Position numbers and translations under genes: made by a program. A stretch of DNA of 64,000 bases from UBA3478 sp964217345 (GTDB lineage: Bacteria > Bacteroidota > Bacteroidia > Flavobacteriales > Flavobacteriaceae): contig CAXPJI010000006.1 of assembly GCA_964217345.1 (NCBI GenBank), positions 14,075 to 78,074 of the forward strand. The letters are read 5' to 3'. Numbering within the stretch: the stretch's first letter is position 1; every line of letters starts with the position of its first letter. The notes below the pieces were generated by a model, which saw only the letters and a list, made by a program, of their open reading frames with translations, made no database searches and was not told the origin of the DNA. This document shows, in pieces, positions 1 to 8,665 of the stretch.

Positions 1-1845
1 CTCTCTGCTAAAGGAAGTAAATACACCTGAGACTACCACTTTCTTATCTGTAAAAACAGATTCTGTTTGAACAGAAGTATTTACCACTTTTTCAAGCTGT
101 AATCCTGCATTTCTAAGTCTTTCAACTAAAGTGATGTTTTTTTCATCATTTCTATAGGCAATAACGCTCTCAGCAATTTTTAAACCAATATCTGGGATCT
201 CACTTAACGCTTCTAAATCTGCTGAAAAAAGCTTTTCTATGGTCGGAAAGGATTTAACCAACTTTTTCGCTACGGTCTCTCCAACCATTCTGATACCCAA
301 ACCAAATAGTACTTTCTCAAAAGGTTTTGATTTACTTTTTTCCACGCCCTCAAGTAGGTTTCGAACTGAAGTATTCGCCATTCGTTCGAGAGTAATTAAT
401 CGGCTGTATTCCAATTGGTATAAATCAGCTATATCTCCAATTACCCCTTCATTGACTAACTGGGCAATGGTCTCATCACCGATCCCTTCAATATCCATTG
501 CCTTACGTGAGGCAAAGTGCTGAATTCGCCCAATGACCTGTGGCGCACAACCAGCATGATTCATGCAATAATAAGCCGCCTCACCTTCTGGCCTTTCAAG
601 AATACTACCACATTCGGGACAAACTTTCGTAAAAGAAACTTTTGTACCATTGCCATTGCGTAATTCTTTCTTTACACCAGTAATTTTAGGAATAATTTCA
701 CCTCCCTTTTCAACCGTTACCGTATCTCCATAATACAAATCCAATTTTTCGATTTGATCAGCATTATGTAAAGAGGCGCGTTTTACAATAGTACCTCGGA
801 GAAGTACTGGAGTCAAATTAGCAACAGGAGTTACTGCTCCTGTTCGACCCACCTGAAAATCAACTGAATTCAGTTCCGTTATTACTTCTTCAGCCTGAAA
901 CTTGAAGGCGATCGCCCAACGTGGAGACTTGGCTGTGAAACCTAATTTTTCTTGTAGATCGATGCGGTCAACCTTTATAACAATACCGTCAATTTCATAA
1001 TCTAACTCCTTACGTTTTTCATCCCAATGTGAAATAAAGGCCTGTATCTCTTCTATTGAGTGACACAATGCAGAATGATTCGGAACAAAGAACCCCATTG
1101 ATCTTGTCTTTTGAAGTAACTCATATTGTGAGTGATACAGCTGATTTTCAGAAACAACTCCGTACAGAAAACAGTCTAAACCTCGCTTAGAAACTTCACT
1201 AGAGTCTTGCATCTTTAAGCTCCCTGAAGCTGTATTGCGCGGATTCATAAACTCTGGCAACCCATCAGCACGCCTTTTTTTATTTAATTGGTTAAATGCA
1301 CTTCGCGCTAAAATGACTTCGCCCCGAATATCAAAGTCTTCAGGAAAAGGAGCGCTAAGTTTTAAGGGTATGGTTTTTATGGTTCTAACATTAGTCGTTA
1401 TGTCATCGCCTTGATTCCCATCTCCTCTTGTTATTGCCTCAATCAATTCACCCTTTTTATAGGTAATCGATACACTAGCCCCATCGTATTTTAACTCGCA
1501 GCAGTAGGAAAGCTCAGCACCACTTACTGTAGGATCTTGACTTAATCTTTTTTGAATCCTACCTATCCATTCTTGGATATCTTCAAGCGAATAGGAATTA
1601 TCCAAGGAGAACATCGGATAACGATGAGTCTTAGTCAAAAAATCCTTAGTAACTCCTCCTCCTACACGCTTAGTTGGTGAATTTGGATCTGCCAAATGCG
1701 GATAAGCCTGTTCTAATAAACTCAATTCCTTTAACAACCTATCAAACTCGTAATCAGAGATGATGGGCTGATCCTCGATATAATATCGTCGATTGTGATC
1801 AATTAATTCCTGGGTAAGTTGGATGATACGTTCTTCTGGTTTCAT
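1..1845 (-). CDS. ligA: NAD-dependent DNA ligase LigA (C-terminus beyond window edge)
   Basis: Seals nicks in duplex DNA during replication and repair, using NAD+ as adenylate donor. The reading frame is open from the ATG at 1845 to base 1, giving 615 codons with the C-terminal end missing. The adenylation lysine is Lys119 in the motif KYDG. A four-cysteine zinc finger is visible at Cys409, Cys412, Cys427 and Cys433, followed by helix-hairpin-helix repeats (about 440-580) and the first residues of a BRCT domain (FTDKKVVVSGVF) near the edge. The start overlaps the prmC stop as ATGA, so the two are probably translationally coupled. Family assignment is secure; only the truncation by the window limits it. 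Confidence 0.97.
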   Translation of the reverse strand, partial: MKPEERIIQLTQELIDHNRRYYIEDQPIISDYEFDRLLKELSLLEQAYPHLADPNSPTKRVGGGVTKDFLTKTHRYPMFSLDNSYSLEDIQEWIGRIQKRLSQDPTVSGAELSYCCELKYDGASVSITYKKGELIEAITRGDGNQGDDITTNVRTIKTIPLKLSAPFPEDFDIRGEVILARSAFNQLNKKRRADGLPEFMNPRNTASGSLKMQDSSEVSKRGLDCFLYGVVSENQLYHSQYELLQKTRSMGFFVPNHSALCHSIEEIQAFISHWDEKRKELDYEIDGIVIKVDRIDLQEKLGFTAKSPRWAIAFKFQAEEVITELNSVDFQVGRTGAVTPVANLTPVLLRGTIVKRASLHNADQIEKLDLYYGDTVTVEKGGEIIPKITGVKKELRNGNGTKVSFTKVCPECGSILERPEGEAAYYCMNHAGCAPQVIGRIQHFASRKAMDIEGIGDETIAQLVNEGVIGDIADLYQLEYSRLITLERMANTSVRNLLEGVEKSKSKPFEKVLFGLGIRMVGETVAKKLVKSFPTIEKLFSADLEALSEIPDIGLKIAESVIAYRNDEKNITLVERLRNAGLQLEKVVNTSVQTESVFTDKKVVVSGVFTSFSRE

Positions 1846-2684
1846 TGCTTCTTAGATAGCTTTAGCATTCTAAAATTCATTCTAAAATCATCTCGTGATT
1901 CTACATTGAATTCAGGGGAGTATAAATCAATCAAATCTTGTTTTAGATATTGATTGCATTCTAGATACATCACAGCGTGATCTTGGGTATATTGATTAAA
2001 GATATATCTCAATCGCTCGTAAAATACCAGCGGATCGTTATCGCTCACAAAAAGTGCCGCATGAGGCTCCTTGCCTAGTACATTTAAATGTATTTCTTCT
2101 TTTTCTAAATCTCTGACATAAGGAGGATTAGATACTATTATATCAAATTTAACTTCAGGTATGAAATCAAACAAATCCTGTTTTATCCATCGAAGATTAG
2201 ACTGATAAATCTCATCATTATTCACAGCGTATTTAAGTGCCTGTTCACTAATATCAACTCCCGTTATACGGGCCGATTCTAGATGCTTTGAAAGCGCTAT
2301 TGAAATCGCGCCACTGCCGCAACAAGCGTCTAATACTTTTAAATTGCCTAGGGTTGCAAAGTCTTCTAACACCCAATCTACCAGCTGCTCTGTCTCTGGT
2401 CTCGGAATTAACACCCCTTCACCTACTTTTAACCTTAATCCATAAAATTCAGTATAACCGAATATGTATTGATAAGGATTCCCGAGGATCAATTGATTCA
2501 AATAATTTTCGAAAAGCTTTTGTTTGTCACTTCTAATCTCTCGTCTTTTATCTAAAATTTCTGAAGGCCATTTATCCCCGAAATACTCCTGGTAGGCATA
2601 TTTGCACAAACTAATGATTTCCCGATTTGAATAGAGAAAATCTAATTCTTTAAAGCATTTATTTTCAAATTCTTGAATACTCAA
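1842..2684 (-). CDS. prmC: Peptide chain release factor N5-glutamine methyltransferase PrmC
   Basis: Methylates the glutamine of the GGQ motif in release factors RF1 and RF2, using S-adenosylmethionine. The 280-residue protein has the IPRPETE linker motif (93-99), the SAM-binding loop DACCGSGAI (119-127) and the diagnostic catalytic NPPY at 186-189. The only start that gives a full N-terminal domain is a TTG at 2684, which overlaps the stop of the upstream acetyltransferase as TTGA. The 3' end overlaps the ligA start as ATGA. The three genes therefore look like a tightly coupled minus-strand operon. Confidence 0.95.
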   Translation of the reverse strand: MSIQEFENKCFKELDFLYSNREIISLCKYAYQEYFGDKWPSEILDKRREIRSDKQKLFENYLNQLILGNPYQYIFGYTEFYGLRLKVGEGVLIPRPETEQLVDWVLEDFATLGNLKVLDACCGSGAISIALSKHLESARITGVDISEQALKYAVNNDEIYQSNLRWIKQDLFDFIPEVKFDIIVSNPPYVRDLEKEEIHLNVLGKEPHAALFVSDNDPLVFYERLRYIFNQYTQDHAVMYLECNQYLKQDLIDLYSPEFNVESRDDFRMNFRMLKLSKKQ

Positions 2685-3172
2685 ATTTCAAGTATTAAAT
2701 GAATGGGACAAGAAGTGTGGCCCGTTCCCCCGAGAGGACCATCTAAATAGGTAAAACCTAAATGTTCATACAAGCCAATAGCCGATTTCATTTGAGGTAG
2801 TGTTTCAATATAAGCCTTCTTATATCCCGTACGTTTGGATTCTTCTATTAGCTTTAGCAGTAATCTCTTTCCGACACCCTTGCCTCTTAATTTTGGGTCA
2901 AAGTACATTTTCTGAATCTCACACACTTCCTCTGGCGCCCCAGGAAGATCTCCATATCCACCCCCTCCTAACAACTCTCCGTTGTAATGAATTACATAGT
3001 AATCTCTCTTTGGATGATTATAATACGAATACAAATCAAAAAGATAAGGGTCTGCGTATGCCGTCCCTGTTTTAGGCGCATTCATCTCCTCTAAAACCCT
3101 CTTAATCAACTCCCCAAGTTCTTGACTATCCTCGGGTTGAATTAAAGATATTTGAATCGATTCTAGCTGCAT
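2681..3172 (-). CDS. GNAT family N-acetyltransferase
   Basis: A single-domain acetyl-CoA-dependent acetyltransferase of 163 residues. The acetyl-CoA pyrophosphate loop is RGKGVG at 96-101, and a typical C-terminal YEHLGF segment lies at 135-140. The acceptor cannot be read from the sequence. It is the first gene of the GNAT-prmC-ligA run and overlaps prmC by four bases. Proteins of this kind next to prmC and ribD are common in Flavobacteriales, but the linkage says little about substrate. Confidence 0.85.
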   Translation of the reverse strand: MQLESIQISLIQPEDSQELGELIKRVLEEMNAPKTGTAYADPYLFDLYSYYNHPKRDYYVIHYNGELLGGGGYGDLPGAPEEVCEIQKMYFDPKLRGKGVGKRLLLKLIEESKRTGYKKAYIETLPQMKSAIGLYEHLGFTYLDGPLGGTGHTSCPIHLILEI

Positions 3173-3193
3173 CTCAAATCTTGTTTTCTTTCT

Positions 3194-3201
3194 CTATTTT
3201 T
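3194..3201 (+). promoter_or_regulatory. Bacteroidota -7 element TATTTTTG just before ribD
   Basis: Exact match to the TAnnTTTG -7 consensus of the Bacteroidota primary sigma factor. It ends only 5 bp before the GTG start of ribD. No clear -33 TTG sits 19-20 bp upstream, so its use is uncertain. If it is used, the ribD transcript would be leaderless or nearly so. Confidence 0.4.
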
Positions 3202-3206
3202 GATGG

Positions 3207-4262
3207 GTGAAGATACATGAATTCTACATGAAAAGGGCCTTAGAACTGGCATTAAAAAACAGCCAAGGAGCCAGGCCAAATCCTTCAGTAGGAGCCGTTA
3301 TCGTATCAGAATACAAAGTTATCGGTGAAGGATTTACCTCGAATTACGGAGGTAATCATGCTGAAATCAACGCCCTAAATCAAATTAGAAAAGAAGACTT
3401 ACCTCTTTTAAAAAAGGCCACACTTTATGTTACCCTCGAACCTTGCTCGCATACTGGTAAAACACCTCCTTGTTCTTTAGCAATTATTCAATCGGGAATC
3501 TCCAAGGTAGTTATCGGTTGTCAAGACCCTAATCCTTTGGTTTCAGGTAAGGGTATTACACTATTAAAAGCTTCGAATATCGAGGTAATAACTGGTGTGT
3601 TCGAGGAGGAATGCGCTGAAGCTCATCGTCAATTCTTAACCTATATTAACCATAAAAGACCCTACATCACTTTAAAATGGGCCGAGTCTAAAGACGGGTT
3701 TATCGCTCCATTAAAAGATCAACAATCAGAACCTGGTTCTTATTGGTTATCTCAACCTTTATCAAAACAATGGGCTCATAAATTGAGAGCCTGCTCAATG
3801 GGGATTGTAATCGGTGCCGAAACCTTGCGTTACGACCAACCTTCTCTAAATACTCGAATTTGGGCAGGTAAAGACCCTGAAATTCTAATTATCGGAGGAA
3901 AACTAACTGACATTCCTAGCCATTGGCTCGATAAGCAAGTTTCAATTACGCAGTTTACCAAAACTCCTGAAAAACGAAGCTTAAGTATTCATCAAATTGC
4001 TATAGAGGACTCATCCAAAACCTTAAATTCACTGCTTAACCATTGTATAGAGTATCAAATACAAACGTTACTCGTTGAGGGAGGATCGCAAGTAATTAAT
4101 CAGTTTTTGGAACACGATCTTTGGGACGAAGCGATTATTTTCAAAAGCAACTCTAACCTAATAGAAGGCGTAAAGGCTCCAAGCATCGATCAAAAGCCGC
4201 TGAAAATGATGAATTCCGCAAGTGACAAAGTGATTTTTCACAGAAACCATGCAAATCAATGA
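3207..4262 (+). CDS. ribD: Bifunctional riboflavin biosynthesis deaminase/reductase RibD
   Basis: Carries out the second and third steps of riboflavin synthesis: deamination of the pyrimidine from GTP ring opening, then NADPH-dependent reduction of the ribose side chain. The N-terminal cytidine-deaminase-like zinc domain shows RPNPSVGAVI (23-32), HAE (51-53), Cys80 and Cys89 in PCSHTGKTPPC. The reductase domain follows from about residue 155. The GTG at 3207 is chosen because it restores the short EFYM-type lead-in that the family has; an ATG at 3228 is the alternative. The 351-residue length is normal. The stop overlaps the yigZ start. Confidence 0.95.
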   Translation: MKIHEFYMKRALELALKNSQGARPNPSVGAVIVSEYKVIGEGFTSNYGGNHAEINALNQIRKEDLPLLKKATLYVTLEPCSHTGKTPPCSLAIIQSGISKVVIGCQDPNPLVSGKGITLLKASNIEVITGVFEEECAEAHRQFLTYINHKRPYITLKWAESKDGFIAPLKDQQSEPGSYWLSQPLSKQWAHKLRACSMGIVIGAETLRYDQPSLNTRIWAGKDPEILIIGGKLTDIPSHWLDKQVSITQFTKTPEKRSLSIHQIAIEDSSKTLNSLLNHCIEYQIQTLLVEGGSQVINQFLEHDLWDEAIIFKSNSNLIEGVKAPSIDQKPLKMMNSASDKVIFHRNHANQ

Positions 4263-4885
4263 GTAACTCCGAATATCTAGAAATTACAGAGGAGAAAGGA
4301 CCTTTCATTTTCAAAGATCGCGGGAGCAAATTCTATGGATACGCTGCGCCATTTAATCACATAGAGGACTTTAAATCAAGGATTGGGCAATTCAGAATCC
4401 TGTATCCCAAATCGAATCACGTGGTATCCGCCTATCGAGACCAACCTCAAAAAAATCAAACCTTTTGCACAGATGACGGGGAACCAAAAAATAGCTCGGG
4501 ACCTCCTGTCTTAGGTCAAATTATACAACATAATCTATATAATACCGCGGTATTTGTAGTTAGAGAATTTGGAGGAACACCACTCGGTATACCTGGCTTA
4601 ATTGGCGCATATAAAACCACTGCAAATGGAGTGCTCTTGGAGTGTAAAAAAATGAGAGTTATCCCTTCAACAGACTATTCGGTACAAGTCAATTATACAG
4701 ATGAGAGATGGCTCACAACAATGATTGAAAAGCACGGTGGTAAAATCAAATCTACCAGCTACTTACAACTCATTTCGATAGCATTCACTATTCCCCTATC
4801 AACCAATGAAGTTTTTCTTTTCAAATTAAAAAATAACAAGCGGTATGTTGATCTAATTATTTCTGAATCAGAGAAAGCAGACTAG
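4259..4885 (+). CDS. yigZ: YigZ/IMPACT family protein
   Basis: A 208-residue member of the YigZ/IMPACT family, with the conserved N-terminal fold containing FKDRGSKFYGYAAPF and the signature DDGEPKNSSGPPVLGQI (about 77-93). Eukaryotic IMPACT modulates translational control through Gcn2 binding; the bacterial role is not established. The start codon overlaps the ribD stop as ATGA, indicating coupled translation. The last 29 bp overlap the end of the convergent thioesterase gene. Confidence 0.9.
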   Translation: MSNSEYLEITEEKGPFIFKDRGSKFYGYAAPFNHIEDFKSRIGQFRILYPKSNHVVSAYRDQPQKNQTFCTDDGEPKNSSGPPVLGQIIQHNLYNTAVFVVREFGGTPLGIPGLIGAYKTTANGVLLECKKMRVIPSTDYSVQVNYTDERWLTTMIEKHGGKIKSTSYLQLISIAFTIPLSTNEVFLFKLKNNKRYVDLIISESEKAD

Positions 4886-5255
4886 CGGGTAATTTAATCG
4901 GCTTAAACGAATTAAAATCGGTAGCAACTAAGGTCACTTCTCCCTCAACTAAAAGCCGCTTATTTTCATCGTAGATTTTGTTGTGAAACATAAGAGATGC
5001 ACCCCCAATTTTTACAAGTTCAGTCTCAACAGAAAGTAACTGATCATACCTAGCAGGCGCCTTGTAATTGATACTAACATTTACCACGGGAAGAAGTACA
5101 CCGGAATCTTCTAAACCAGCATAGTCAAGCCCTTTATTACGCAACCATTCGACTCTTCCTAACTCGAAGTAGGACAGATAGTTAGCGTGATAAACAATTC
5201 CCATACGATCGGTCTCTTGGTAGCGCACTCGAACTTGTATATAATGTGTATTCAA
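4857..5255 (-). CDS. YbgC/FadM-like acyl-CoA thioesterase
   Basis: A 132-residue hotdog-fold thioesterase that hydrolyses acyl-CoA thioesters. The N-terminal motif YQETDRMGIVYHANY (12-26) contains the catalytic Asp (Asp16) and the Y-H-x-N-Y signature. The only start giving this motif its normal lead-in is a TTG at 5255. The gene converges on yigZ with a 29-bp overlap of coding ends. Its chain-length preference cannot be read from sequence. Confidence 0.9.
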   Translation of the reverse strand: MNTHYIQVRVRYQETDRMGIVYHANYLSYFELGRVEWLRNKGLDYAGLEDSGVLLPVVNVSINYKAPARYDQLLSVETELVKIGGASLMFHNKIYDENKRLLVEGEVTLVATDFNSFKPIKLPASLLSLIQK

Positions 5256-5296
5256 TGATGAATTTTTAAATTAACACCTCCGCAATTGCAGTTCTC

Positions 5297-5333
5297 TTAG
5301 GTATGCTAAAAAAACTTAAAAACAAATACCTAA
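5297..5333. repeat. Inverted repeat TTAGGTAT...ATACCTAA upstream of dnaA
   Basis: An 8-bp perfect inverted repeat: TTAGGTAT at 5297-5304 and ATACCTAA at 5326-5333, 21 bp apart, followed on the plus strand by a T run at about 5338-5346. No plus-strand gene ends just before it, so a terminator for a known gene is unlikely. It may be a regulatory site or part of an unannotated short transcript between the thioesterase and dnaA. Confidence 0.45.
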
Positions 5334-5377
5334 ATAATTTTTTTTTAAGCAAAGAAGTAAACATATTTGTTCTTCCA

Positions 5378-5414
5378 TCGATGGATCACCTTTTTAGTTT
5401 TTTTCATCCATCGA
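5378..5414. repeat. Inverted repeat TCGATGGAT...ATCCATCGA in dnaA leader
   Basis: A 9-bp perfect inverted repeat: TCGATGGAT at 5378-5386 and ATCCATCGA at 5406-5414, separated by a pyrimidine-rich 19-bp spacer, ending 36 bp before the dnaA ATG. It could form a hairpin in the dnaA leader or be a spaced operator. No match to the DnaA box TTATnCACA is seen here. Confidence 0.5.
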
Positions 5415-5450
5415 ATCGTTAAATTTTAAGCTTAGTAATAAACAGTGAAG

Positions 5451-6863
5451 ATGTCCGCTGAACATGTTTGGAATAAATGCTTGTCCTTTATAAAGGATAA
5501 CATTCAACCCCAGGCATACAAGACATGGTTTGAACCTATCTATCCTGTTAAACTCCAAGACAATGCACTGAGTATTCAAGTTCCTAGTAAGTTTTTTTAC
5601 GAATGGCTTGAAGAGCACTATGTAAAATTATTAAAAGTTGCACTCCGCAAAGAACTGGGAGAGTCAGCAAAGCTTCTTTATGTAATTAAAATGCAAAATG
5701 AGGAAGCAACTTCACATACTGAGCAAATCCCTAGTAGACACAAGAGTGCATTCTCTACTCAAGAACTTGACGTTCCTATCGTACAAAAAGATCCAGGATT
5801 AAAGAATCCTTTTGTCATTCCTGGTATACGAAATATTAAAATTGATTCTCAACTTAATACCTCCTACAGCTTTGAGAGCTTCTTAGAAGGTGAATCAAAC
5901 CGTTTAGCCAGATCAGCTGGCCAGGCCGTTGCGAACAAGCCAGGGGGTACTTCATTTAATCCATTACTCATTTTCGGGAATGTAGGATTAGGAAAAACAC
6001 ACCTATTGCACGCCATTGGTGTAGACATCAAAGAAAAGCATCCTGATAAAACGGTACTTTACATTTCTGCAGAGAAATTTACCCAGCAATACATTGAGTC
6101 AGTAAAGAATAACACTAGGAATGATTTTATTCACTTTTATCAACTGATCGATACTTTACTTATTGATGACGTTCAATTCCTGGCCGGTAAAAGTGGAACT
6201 CAAGATGTATTCTTCCACATCTTTAATCATCTACATCAAAACGGTAAACAGGTAGTATTGAGCTCTGACAAAGCTCCTGTAGATATGCAAGACATCGAAC
6301 AGCGCCTACTATCGCGCTTCAAATGGGGACTTTCTGCAGAACTACAGCAACCAGACTATCAATCAAGAGTAGCCATTCTTAAGAATAAGTTATACCTAGA
6401 TGGTATGACACTACCTGAAGACATCATCGACTACATCGCCCAGAACATTAAAAGCAATATCAGAGAGTTAGAAGGTGCTATCATCTCCTTGATCGCTCAA
6501 GCATCTTTTAATAAAAAGGAGGTAAATATAGAGCTCGCTCAGCAGGTGGTAGATAAATTTGTTAAAAACACCAAAAAGGAAGTCTCGATCGATTACATCC
6601 AGAAAATGGTAGCTGATTATTTCGAGATGGACCTTGATACCCTGCAATCCAAAACTCGAAAGCGTCATATTGTTCAAGCAAGGCAATTAGCTATGTATTT
6701 TGCCAAAAAATACACCAAAGCTTCACTTGCAAGTATTGGATCACAAATTGGTAAGCGAGATCACGCTACAGTCTTACACGCCTGTCGTACCGTAGAGAAT
6801 CTCGCTGATACAGACAAGCAGTTCAGAAAATACATCGACGATTTAGGTAAGAAGTTTTCTTAA
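5451..6863 (+). CDS. dnaA: Chromosomal replication initiator DnaA
   Basis: AAA+ ATPase that binds DnaA boxes and opens the replication origin. From the ATG at 5451 the protein has 470 residues. Domain I begins with EHVWNKCLSFIKDNI; Walker A GNVGLGKT is at about 176-183, Walker B LLIDDVQF near 236-243, and the C-terminal DNA-binding signature RDHATVLHACRTV lies in domain IV. A GTG at 5445 (two codons upstream) is an alternative start. The leader carries two inverted repeats but no recognisable DnaA boxes, so neither origin nor classical autoregulation can be shown here. The next gene starts 31 bp downstream. Confidence 0.97.
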   Translation: MSAEHVWNKCLSFIKDNIQPQAYKTWFEPIYPVKLQDNALSIQVPSKFFYEWLEEHYVKLLKVALRKELGESAKLLYVIKMQNEEATSHTEQIPSRHKSAFSTQELDVPIVQKDPGLKNPFVIPGIRNIKIDSQLNTSYSFESFLEGESNRLARSAGQAVANKPGGTSFNPLLIFGNVGLGKTHLLHAIGVDIKEKHPDKTVLYISAEKFTQQYIESVKNNTRNDFIHFYQLIDTLLIDDVQFLAGKSGTQDVFFHIFNHLHQNGKQVVLSSDKAPVDMQDIEQRLLSRFKWGLSAELQQPDYQSRVAILKNKLYLDGMTLPEDIIDYIAQNIKSNIRELEGAIISLIAQASFNKKEVNIELAQQVVDKFVKNTKKEVSIDYIQKMVADYFEMDLDTLQSKTRKRHIVQARQLAMYFAKKYTKASLASIGSQIGKRDHATVLHACRTVENLADTDKQFRKYIDDLGKKFS

Positions 6864-6894
6864 ACGCTCACCTATCGACTAACAACTTATCTTG

Positions 6895-7614
6895 ATGGCA
6901 AACCCTTTTGGTAAACTATACCTTATTCCCGTACCTATTCATGAGGGTGAGGCGTCTTTTTCTATTCCCAAAGGAGTTATTGAACGTGTTAAACAGCTGA
7001 ACCACTTTGTGGTTGAAAATGAGAAGACAGCTCGAAAGATGATTCGATGTATTTATCCCGAGGTATCTCAACCCGATCTAACGCTATCCATTTTAGACAA
7101 AAACACACCAACAGCAGAAATTGAATCTTTGCTTTCTCCTTGCCAAAAAGGGATCTCTATAGGGCTGATGTCTGAGGCAGGGGTACCTGCGGTAGCCGAC
7201 CCAGGAAGTCGCTTAGTTGAGGTTGCTCACCAAAAAAATATCAAGGTGATCCCCTTAGTAGGCCCTTCATCAATTTTACTTGCACTTATGGCAAGTGGAC
7301 TTAATGGACAAAGCTTTGCGTTTAACGGGTACCTACCTATTGATTCAAACGATAAAAAAAGAACTATACTCGAATTAGAAAAACGATCATTTAGTTTTGG
7401 TCAAACTCAAATCTTTATGGAAACTCCCTATCGAAATGATAAAATGTTTGAGTTTCTGCTTAAGATTTTAGGTAATGAAACCCTTTTGTCTGTAGCGGTC
7501 GAAATTAATGGTGACAAGGAGTACATTAAAACACTACCGGTTAGTATGTGGAAAACTACAACTAGTCCCGACCTCCACAAAAGACCTGCAATTTTTAGCA
7601 TCCTTAAGAAATAA
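6895..7614 (+). CDS. RsmI-like SAM-dependent methyltransferase (tetrapyrrole methylase fold)
   Basis: A 239-residue protein of the RsmI (16S rRNA C1402 2'-O-methyltransferase) branch of the tetrapyrrole methylase superfamily. It shows the N-terminal LYLIPVPIHEG strand, the GLMSEAGVPAVADPGSRLV motif (about 97-115) and the LVGPSSILLALMASGLNGQ segment. It is shorter than E. coli RsmI, and I do not recognise the usual C-terminal extension, so exact substrate equivalence is not assured. The ATG at 6895 is preferred over the adjacent upstream TTG. It follows dnaA on the same strand and converges on mltG with a 12-bp gap. Confidence 0.85.
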   Translation: MANPFGKLYLIPVPIHEGEASFSIPKGVIERVKQLNHFVVENEKTARKMIRCIYPEVSQPDLTLSILDKNTPTAEIESLLSPCQKGISIGLMSEAGVPAVADPGSRLVEVAHQKNIKVIPLVGPSSILLALMASGLNGQSFAFNGYLPIDSNDKKRTILELEKRSFSFGQTQIFMETPYRNDKMFEFLLKILGNETLLSVAVEINGDKEYIKTLPVSMWKTTTSPDLHKRPAIFSILKK

Positions 7615-7626
7615 ACAACTCGCTTA

Positions 7627-8661
7627 TTACCTTCTTATGTTTCGATCGTTTAGCCATTCGGTATAGGCTTTTCGTTTCTTGTTATGCTCAGAGAGTGTTT
7701 TAGAAAAATTGTGATAACCAGGTCTTTCGACATCAGCAACAAAATACAGATATGGATGTTTCTCTGCATTTAAAACCGCTTCAATCGCACTCATTTCAGG
7801 CATTGTGATCGGCCCTATTGGCAAGCCACTTCTTTTGTAAGTATTATAAGGGTTATCTAAGCGAAGATCTCGATATAAAACACGGCGAATGATGGTATCA
7901 AAATTACCTGTTGTATGCTTTATCGAATAAACAACAGTCGGATCTGCCTGTAGTTTCATATTCTTTCTGAGCCTGTTCAAATAGACACCAGCAACTCTAG
8001 GCCGTTCATCTACTTTCACTGATTCTTTAGAAACAATCGAAGCAAGGGTATAAACCTCAGAGGGAGATAGTTTAATCTCATTCGCTTGTGCGAGTCGACT
8101 TTCATTCCAGTAATCCCGATATTCCTTTAACATTCGATTTCGATACTGAATGGCAGAAGTATTCCAATAAACCTCATAAGTGTTAGGAAGTATAAGGCTT
8201 AGCACGTTTTCAGGTCGGAGTTTGGTTTGAAACAGAAAGTCAGAATCATAGAAAGCTTCTATTATATCAGCACTGTCTGCCTCGATTATTCTTGAAACAT
8301 ATCCTGCAACCTCTTCAATTCTCTCAAAGGGAGCAATCACAAGATCTATAGGTTTATTTTTAGAACGTAAAACCCTGATCAGCTCGTTGTTGTTCATCCC
8401 TTTATATAATACAAAACGACCTGGCTTAATGTTCTGCAGATACTTCTTTCGGTTAGCCACCCATCGAAAAGTTTTAGAACTCTTCAAGAATGGGGTGATT
8501 TGAGTCATAAACTCCTCTTCTGAGATATCGGTCTCTATGAACAAAAGTTGATATTCATTTTCAAATTTGGTGTTTGAGGCGAAAATTATATTATAACCAA
8601 CCAAAATCAGTATACCTCCCGCAGTGGCTAAAGCAACGATCAACTTCTTTATATTCTTCAT
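7627..8661 (-). CDS. mltG: Endolytic murein transglycosylase MltG
   Basis: Inner-membrane enzyme that cleaves nascent peptidoglycan strands and is thought to set glycan chain release. One N-terminal membrane helix (about 7-27) precedes a LysM-like region and the YceG catalytic domain, with the catalytic Glu213 in LASIVSKES and the conserved LQADPTVVYS and YNTYKRSGLPIGPI blocks. The frame is open upstream, but the ATG at 8661 puts the membrane helix at the N-terminus and leaves a 4-bp gap to the upstream acetyltransferase. Length is 344 residues, normal for the family. Confidence 0.94.
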   Translation of the reverse strand: MKNIKKLIVALATAGGILILVGYNIIFASNTKFENEYQLLFIETDISEEEFMTQITPFLKSSKTFRWVANRKKYLQNIKPGRFVLYKGMNNNELIRVLRSKNKPIDLVIAPFERIEEVAGYVSRIIEADSADIIEAFYDSDFLFQTKLRPENVLSLILPNTYEVYWNTSAIQYRNRMLKEYRDYWNESRLAQANEIKLSPSEVYTLASIVSKESVKVDERPRVAGVYLNRLRKNMKLQADPTVVYSIKHTTGNFDTIIRRVLYRDLRLDNPYNTYKRSGLPIGPITMPEMSAIEAVLNAEKHPYLYFVADVERPGYHNFSKTLSEHNKKRKAYTEWLNDRNIRR

Positions 8662-8665
8662 GAGT

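Noticed and set aside
239..523. 94-codon plus-strand reading frame inside ligA
   Set aside because: Lies antisense within a strongly conserved gene and shows no family features; a shadow frame.
5256..5450. Chromosomal replication origin next to dnaA
   Set aside because: No TTATnCACA-type boxes or AT-rich 13-mer repeats are visible; inverted repeats alone do not define an origin.
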